Part shown: positions 12,462-16,700 of the stretch, in pieces | How the letters are laid out: every line of letters begins with the position of its first letter | How positions within the stretch are numbered: the stretch's first letter is position 1 | Assembly (NCBI GenBank): GCA_964481255.1 | Contig: CAYZTZ010000077.1 | Span: forward strand, 1-16,700 | DNA from: UBA6911 sp964481255 | Lineage (GTDB): Bacteria; Acidobacteriota; UBA6911 | Reading direction: 5' to 3' | Length of the DNA stretch: 16,700 nt | Program-made: the position numbers and the translations under genes | Notes under the pieces: model-generated | What the model was told of the DNA's origin: nothing | The model's database searches: none | The model's input: only the letters and a program-made list of their open reading frames with translations

Positions 12462-14033
12462 CTATTTGCCCGGCTCGACGCAGGCGAAATTGGCGGCGTC
12501 GTTGATATCGCCGCTGCCCTTATATCTTGAGACCTTGGGATAGGCGCACACCGGCCGCGTGCGGTAGACTTTCCCGGGCGCGCCCCGGGCGCCGCTTCCG
12601 GCCTCCCGGTGGGAGTAGATGATCTTCTCAGGGGCTATGCCCTTTTCGACCCAGTCCACCATCGCCTCGAAAGCCTTGAAATCTTCCGTATTCCGGACAA
12701 AGCCCGGACAGCCTCCTGAGCCCGGAACAGCGAAAAGACGGGCGAAGTCTCGCGTCTTCTCGGGCCCGCCCATAACCTTTTCAACGCTTTTGTAATATTC
12801 GACGACCTGCCGCGGAGGCAGACCCATGCTGTTCCAGGATGCGATGATGATGAGTTTGCCGCCGGCTTCCTTGAAGGGCTTCAGGTCGGGATTGTTCCCG
12901 TCCACATACCTGCTCGTTCGCTCAATGGCCAGGCGGGTATCCCGATCGACGTCGAATGTGCGAAAATCCCAGTCGGGGTCCTGGAAAACCATTCCCTTGA
13001 AATAGTTGATATTGACCGAGAAGGGTTCCTTCTCAATCATAAAACTCCAGGTCGGCTCGCTTCCCCGTTCGAAGCCGCTGTATATCGGCGTCCCGTCCTT
13101 GAACTTCGCCCCGGCGTAAATCTTTCTCACGGTATCCACCTGGGCGGCGGTGAGGCACGTCGGCTCGTCCCCGCCCTTGCACTGGATGCTCGCGGGATCG
13201 AAATTGCAGCGGGTGGGATCCTCAATAAGACCGTCGACGAGCCCGTCGTCCCCGTCGCAGGCGGCCAGGGCCGCCTTGTTGATCACGGCCAGCTTGGCCG
13301 AGGGGATGTAGCCGGGGCCGTTGACTCCGTCCTTAAGGGCCACCCAGCTGATATATAGAGAACCCGGCTGGAGGCGGGAGATCCAGTATGCGGGGTCGCC
13401 GGCGACAATCCCATCGAAGTCTTCCGGATAGCGCTGCGCTTCGTTCAGCCCCTGATTGCCGCCGTTATGGCAGCTGTTCCAGTAGGAATATTGTATCGGC
13501 TTGCCGTAATAGGCCTGGGCGAGTGTCTTGGTCACGACGACCATTTCATGGACGGCGCGGTAGCCCCAGTCGGCCCACTTTTCAGGGTGGCCGATCGCCC
13601 ATTGAAACCCCTCATCGACATGTCCCGTGTCGGTTCCCGCCGCCACGTACCCTCTCTGCATGATATCGGCGAGCCCGGAGCTTGCGAGGGAGCCGATAAA
13701 CCCGGGATTCCCCGCAGCCAGGAATTTGCCGTTCCAATTGGCCGGGGCGGGAAGCCACACCTCGATGCCGATATGGGAATCGCTGGTAGGCGATGAAAAC
13801 GCTTGTATTCTGCAAAACGGGACGTTAATTTTTCTCGCCGGCATATTCGTTAAGCCGCCCTGACTCGGCAATTCATATCCAGGGCCGCCGGCCGTCACGG
13901 AAGTGATGGTGACGTTGCGGATCCGGATGGACTTGAGACTCTCGCAGGACTGCTGAGCGGCTGCGGGAATCGGGAAAAAAGACAGCGACGACAGAAGAAC
14001 CGCATACAGGATCAAACCCTTGGGACCCTTCAT
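12462..14033 (-). CDS. exported tannase/feruloyl-esterase-family protein, catalytic triad apparently replaced
   Basis: 523 residues from ATG 14033, chosen because it has a good RBS (AAGGAG) and begins directly with a signal peptide (about residues 1-26, ending PAAAQQ). The longer open frame to 14120 adds a non-signal leader. The family signature is clear: AQRYPEDFDGIVAGDPAYW, FARLFAVPGS, VDWVEKGIAPEKI and YKGSGDINDAANF. Normal members hydrolyse aromatic esters with a Ser-Asp-His triad in a CS-D-HC pattern. Here the nucleophile position reads SC188-H189-NGG instead of C-S-x-G-G, the Asp position reads SWN-S402-M instead of W-A-D-P, and the His position reads PGSG-G441-C442 instead of PGMxHC. 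The two cysteines flanking the active site (C188 and C442) remain. The fold is probably kept, but classical esterase activity is unlikely. Transcribed away from the metallo-beta-lactamase gene. Confidence 0.85.
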   Translation of the reverse strand: MKGPKGLILYAVLLSSLSFFPIPAAAQQSCESLKSIRIRNVTITSVTAGGPGYELPSQGGLTNMPARKINVPFCRIQAFSSPTSDSHIGIEVWLPAPANWNGKFLAAGNPGFIGSLASSGLADIMQRGYVAAGTDTGHVDEGFQWAIGHPEKWADWGYRAVHEMVVVTKTLAQAYYGKPIQYSYWNSCHNGGNQGLNEAQRYPEDFDGIVAGDPAYWISRLQPGSLYISWVALKDGVNGPGYIPSAKLAVINKAALAACDGDDGLVDGLIEDPTRCNFDPASIQCKGGDEPTCLTAAQVDTVRKIYAGAKFKDGTPIYSGFERGSEPTWSFMIEKEPFSVNINYFKGMVFQDPDWDFRTFDVDRDTRLAIERTSRYVDGNNPDLKPFKEAGGKLIIIASWNSMGLPPRQVVEYYKSVEKVMGGPEKTRDFARLFAVPGSGGCPGFVRNTEDFKAFEAMVDWVEKGIAPEKIIYSHREAGSGARGAPGKVYRTRPVCAYPKVSRYKGSGDINDAANFACVEPGK

Positions 14034-14093
14034 AGAACCGTCTCCTTCGAAAGCATGCCGTTGGGATTGCGACTGCGCCTCGGACCGGGGAGC

Positions 14094-14099
14094 ATTATA
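14094..14099 (-). promoter_or_regulatory. candidate -10 box for the esterase-family gene
   Basis: On the minus strand this reads TATAAT, a perfect sigma70 -10 hexamer, 60 bases upstream of ATG 14033. No good -35 hexamer lies 16-18 bases further upstream; that position falls inside the palindrome at 14107-14141, which suits an activator- or repressor-controlled promoter. In GC-rich DNA a chance TATAAT is uncommon but possible. Confidence 0.45.
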
Positions 14100-14106
14100 C
14101 AACAAC

Positions 14107-14141
14107 CCCGATCGTCGCATGATTCCACATGTGCGATCGGG
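14107..14141. promoter_or_regulatory. 35-bp imperfect palindrome, candidate operator
   Basis: The left arm CCCGATCGTCGCATG (14107-14121) and right arm CATGTGCGATCGGG (14128-14141) are reverse complements over eight outer bases and four inner bases, with a two-to-three-base mismatch between, around the centre ATTCCA. It lies in the 143-bp region between divergent genes, across the expected -35 region of the minus-strand gene and 36 bases before the plus-strand start at 14177. A dimeric regulator site controlling both genes is the simplest reading. No T tract follows, so a terminator is less likely. Confidence 0.5.
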
Positions 14142-14176
14142 CAGGCCGGGGGCGCGTTCCCGGATGGAGAAGACCG

Positions 14177-15178
14177 ATGCAGGACAATGAACTTGCCGAA
14201 CTGGGCGTTTTCCGCATCCCGGTTCCCATCCCGTTCCGCCAGGCCGGCGGCCCGGTGAACGCCTACGTGGTCGAGGAGGAATCCGGAATCCTTTTCTTCG
14301 ATGTCGGCATCGGGCTGGAGCCGTCCCAGGCGGCGCTCGCGGAGGGCCTCGCGAGGACGGGCCATTGCTTTGAAGAAGTCAACCGCATTCTCCTCTCTCA
14401 CGGGCACGTCGATCATTACGGCGCGGCGCCATGGGTCCTGGACCGCGTCGGGAGGCGCATCCCCGTCATGATTCACGACGCGGACGCGGGGAAGGTCCTT
14501 GAATCGGGTCAGCCTTTGCCCTCGATGCTCCTGCGCAACAGCCGGTATCTCTCGAGACTCGGCGTGCCGCCGAAGGTGCTGGACGCATTGGTGGCCGATG
14601 TCAGCCGCGAAGCCGTCATGAGCCGGCGCCTGGCCGCCGTGGAGCCGCTTTGCGAAGGCGATACATTCCGCTGCAAACATGTCACGCTCGAGGTTCTCTC
14701 GATGCCCGGCCACACGCCAGGGCTCTGCTGTCTCTACGACCGCGAGCACCGGCTCCTGTTTTCTGCCGACCATCTTCTGGAACGCGTGTCGCCCAACCCT
14801 CTTATCGAGCTTAAAACCGACGGCGAACCCGCACCTTTCAGGCCCCTCGTCGCCTACTTCCGATCCATGGAGCGTCTGCGGGCTCTGCCGATCGATCTTG
14901 TCCTCCCGGGACACGCGGCGCCCTTTAGGGAACCGGGCGCCGTCATCCTTTCGCTGTACGACTTTTACGAACGGCGGCAGGCCAGGCTTCTCTCGGTTAT
15001 TGAAAACAGGCCGAGAACGGTCTACGAGGCCATGGCGGAACTTTTTACCCCCGACAAATCCTTTGAACTTTTTCTGATGCTCTCCGAAACCCTCGGCAAT
15101 CTCGAGGTGCTTGAGGAAAAGGGTTGGATTGTGCGGGAAACGGAGGCGGATGTCTTCCGGTTCCGACTCGCGCGTTAG
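14177..15178 (+). CDS. metallo-beta-lactamase-fold hydrolase
   Basis: 333 residues from ATG 14177, preceded by GGAGAAG. An upstream in-frame ATG at 14129 would add 16 residues of GC-rich leader and overlap the palindrome, so it is not favoured. The full metal ligand set of the MBL fold is present: H75-G-H77-V-D79-H80, H179 (GHTPG), D198 (SADH) and H246 (LPGH), predicting a two-metal site, usually zinc. Residues 265-333 resemble a C-terminal winged-helix segment, as in LACTB2-type and related hydrolases. There is no signal peptide, so it is cytoplasmic. Family members cleave thioesters, glutathione thioesters, nucleic acids and other bonds, and the substrate cannot be read from the motifs. It is divergent from the exported esterase-like gene and may share its regulation. 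Confidence 0.85.
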   Translation: MQDNELAELGVFRIPVPIPFRQAGGPVNAYVVEEESGILFFDVGIGLEPSQAALAEGLARTGHCFEEVNRILLSHGHVDHYGAAPWVLDRVGRRIPVMIHDADAGKVLESGQPLPSMLLRNSRYLSRLGVPPKVLDALVADVSREAVMSRRLAAVEPLCEGDTFRCKHVTLEVLSMPGHTPGLCCLYDREHRLLFSADHLLERVSPNPLIELKTDGEPAPFRPLVAYFRSMERLRALPIDLVLPGHAAPFREPGAVILSLYDFYERRQARLLSVIENRPRTVYEAMAELFTPDKSFELFLMLSETLGNLEVLEEKGWIVRETEADVFRFRLAR

Positions 15179-15186
15179 CAAAAAGA

Positions 15187-15237
15187 GCAGGGCGAATCTC
15201 TCCGATCTTTTCGGCATAAGCGCGCAGGGCCCTGCTG
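15187..15237. repeat. inverted repeat just after the hydrolase stop
   Basis: AGCAGGGC at 15187-15194 is the exact reverse complement of GCCCTGCT at 15230-15237. The 35-base loop contains a small CCGA/TCGG hairpin, and the right arm is itself part of a perfect 12-base palindrome, GCAGGGCCCTGC (15225-15236). It begins eight bases after the stop at 15178. It could act as a terminator for the hydrolase transcript, with GTTT but no long T run following, or as part of the permease leader. Confidence 0.35.
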
Positions 15238-15260
15238 TTTGAACAAAGGCTCCCGCGTTT

Positions 15261-15307
15261 ATGATCGCTGGAAGCGGCGCCCGAAAGGCTCTTCGTGAAC
15301 CGATCAT
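15261..15307. repeat. second inverted repeat in the permease leader
   Basis: ATGATCG at 15261-15267 is the exact reverse complement of CGATCAT at 15301-15307, with a 33-base loop in which GAAG and CTTC can also pair. It ends 35 bases before the permease ATG at 15343. It may be an operator or a folded 5' leader. The sequence does not match a riboswitch that I recognise. Confidence 0.3.
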
Positions 15308-15342
15308 GAAGCGCAAGGGAACGATAAATCAGGGAATCGGAC

Positions 15343-16700
15343 ATGGATTCGGAGTGTTCACCAATCAAAACGGCCGAAACCGCCCGACGGGATAATAACG
15401 GGCGGCCCGGCTTCCGGAATGAGAGCAGGCAGGGACGGACGGTTAAAGGCCTGGCGGCAAACAGCGTGACGCTTGCAGGGATAGTCGTCATGGGCGCCGC
15501 CACGGCCGGCCCGGCTTACAGCCTTGCGGCATCGCTGGGGATTCTGGCATTGGTTGCAGGACCCAAGGCGCCGGCCATGCTCCTGGTTTCCTTCCTTCCG
15601 ATTCTGATGGCGGCCGCGGCCTTCTATTCGTTCGCGCGCGTCGATCCCGATTGCGGGCAGGCGTTCTGGTGGACGACCCGCGCTCTGGGACCCGTCATCG
15701 GCTGGATCCAGGGGTTCTGGGGAATAGCCATGGTTCTTGTGATCGGTCCCAACATCGCCACGGTGGCGGCCGCTTATGGCTACAGATTCTTCGGGTTCGA
15801 CGGCGCGGCTGTTTCCAACTTCCGGCTGACACTGGGCAGTGCTCTTCTGCTTATGGGCGTCACCGCGCTCGTCGCGCTGGGAATCCGGCCGTCGCTGCGG
15901 ACGCAATACGCCCTGATGGCCTTGCAGATCACGGGCCTCGTTGCATTCGCTTCGGCGACGCTTGTTAAGCCGTTCTTTGCGAAGCCGCCCGGTCACGCGC
16001 CTCTGTCCGTCGAATGGTTTATACCCGCAGGCATGGACCTGCCCGCGCTCGTGGACGGACTGCTGATCGGCGTCTTTTTCTACACCGGGTGGGATGTTGC
16101 GGCCAGCCTATCAGAGGAAAGCAGGAAGCCCCGCCGCCTGCCGGCCGTCGGGACCGTTCTCTCCGCCGTCGTCCTCGTCCTTATCTTCGTGATTTGCGCC
16201 GCCGGAGCCCAATCGTATCAAGGTCCGCAGTTTCTCGTCGAAAACATGGACGACGCCCTGGCCGCCGTCTCGGCCGTCGCGCTGGGCAGGCCCTGGAACA
16301 AGATCGTCCTGCTCACGGTGTTTGCTTCAACGACATCCGCGGCCTTCAGCATGATGGTCTACGTCACGCGCTGGACCCTTTCGATGGCTTGCGCAGGCGC
16401 TCTCCCGTCCGTATTCGGCCGGGTGGATCCTGCATACCGCACGCCGTTTTGGGGAACTCTCATTCTTGGCGGGACCGTGACGGTGATCCGAATTATCATT
16501 GCCTGCCTGAATAAGAATCTCGTCAGCGACCTGGTCCCGTCGCTGGCGCTTCTCTCGGCGCTCGAGTACTCCCTGGCCGCTTTTGCCTGCGTCCTATACT
16601 TCCGGAAGCGATTGACGAAGAGCGCCCGCAGCTTTTTCCTGATGGGCATTTCTCCTGCACTGGGCGGACTGATTTTAATCGGCGTTTATATCAAGAGCTT
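15343..16700 (+). CDS. APC-superfamily amino acid/amine permease (3' end beyond window)
   Basis: The frame is open from ATG 15343 to the right edge, 452 codons, with an in-frame TAA at 15325-15327 just upstream fixing the start region. AGGGA lies seven bases before the ATG. A polar head of about 37 residues precedes the first helix. The helices then follow the APC pattern: GLAANSVTLAGIVVMGAATA, a segment with RALGPVIGWIQGFWG, and the typical FYTGWDVAASLSEESRKPRR at about residues 245-264. About eleven or more helices are visible before the cut. APC proteins carry amino acids, polyamines or related compounds by proton or ion coupling or exchange. The substrate is not evident. Confidence 0.85.
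   Translation, partial: MDSECSPIKTAETARRDNNGRPGFRNESRQGRTVKGLAANSVTLAGIVVMGAATAGPAYSLAASLGILALVAGPKAPAMLLVSFLPILMAAAAFYSFARVDPDCGQAFWWTTRALGPVIGWIQGFWGIAMVLVIGPNIATVAAAYGYRFFGFDGAAVSNFRLTLGSALLLMGVTALVALGIRPSLRTQYALMALQITGLVAFASATLVKPFFAKPPGHAPLSVEWFIPAGMDLPALVDGLLIGVFFYTGWDVAASLSEESRKPRRLPAVGTVLSAVVLVLIFVICAAGAQSYQGPQFLVENMDDALAAVSAVALGRPWNKIVLLTVFASTTSAAFSMMVYVTRWTLSMACAGALPSVFGRVDPAYRTPFWGTLILGGTVTVIRIIIACLNKNLVSDLVPSLALLSALEYSLAAFACVLYFRKRLTKSARSFFLMGISPALGGLILIGVYIKS

Noticed and set aside
14034..14120. Longer start for the tannase-family protein at 14120.
   Set aside because: It would bury the signal peptide 29 residues in and run through the TATAAT box. ATG 14033 has a good RBS and begins the signal peptide directly.
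14030..15316. 428-codon minus-strand open frame opposite the metallo-beta-lactamase gene.
   Set aside because: The plus strand has the complete HxHxDH, HTPG, D and H metal ligands. The minus product has no motif and would run through the divergent promoter region.
1..16700. CRISPR arrays, tRNA or rRNA genes, insertion sequences, integrase or phage genes.
   Set aside because: I looked for regularly spaced direct repeats, cloverleaf-like sequences with CCA ends, transposase or integrase motifs and terminal inverted repeats, and found none I could support by eye.

Overview
The window reads as high-GC chromosomal DNA from an anaerobic bacterium that respires with menaquinone-type membrane complexes. 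The combination of a multihaem cytochrome c, an NrfD-type membrane protein, a molybdopterin-family lipoprotein candidate and many ferredoxin modules is most familiar from Desulfobacterota (sulfate reducers and syntrophs). That assignment is inference from gene content; there is no rRNA or other phylogenetic marker here.

Positions 66-12293 hold one tightly packed plus-strand cluster of 13 genes, with stop/start overlaps or short gaps. In order: a Tat-exported NHL beta-propeller; a small membrane-anchored protein; a duplicated polytopic permease; a 49-residue membrane peptide; a two-cluster ferredoxin-like protein; a membrane protein with an FMN_bind-like domain and two [4Fe-4S] motifs; a four-cluster PsrB/QrcC-like protein; an NrfD/PsrC-like quinone-site protein; a molybdopterin-oxidoreductase-family protein with a Tat signal; a heptahaem cytochrome c; a tail-anchored 2x[4Fe-4S] protein; a FrdB-like iron-sulfur protein; and a FrdA-like flavoprotein. 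Four of these (FeS, NrfD, Mo-family, cytochrome) are the parts list of a Qrc-type periplasm-to-menaquinone complex in a different gene order. The last three look like a cytoplasmic fumarate reductase/succinate dehydrogenase-like module whose membrane connection is a tail-anchored ferredoxin instead of a cytochrome b. My working model is one electron pathway linking periplasmic cytochromes, the quinone pool and a cytoplasmic enoate/dicarboxylate reaction, with the permease supplying the substrate. The direction of flow cannot be read from sequence.

Positions 12294-12461 are a convergent intergenic gap with two GC-rich hairpins. Positions 12462-14033 (minus strand) encode an exported tannase/feruloyl-esterase-family protein in which all three catalytic triad positions appear substituted while the paired cysteines next to them remain. 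A 143-bp divergent region (14034-14176) carries a TATAAT box and a 35-bp imperfect palindrome. It separates this gene from a plus-strand metallo-beta-lactamase-fold hydrolase (14177-15178). After a 164-bp gap with nested inverted repeats, an APC-family permease starts at 15343 and runs off the right edge.

No tRNA, rRNA, CRISPR array, insertion sequence or phage gene was seen. No stretch longer than 300 bases lacks a gene.
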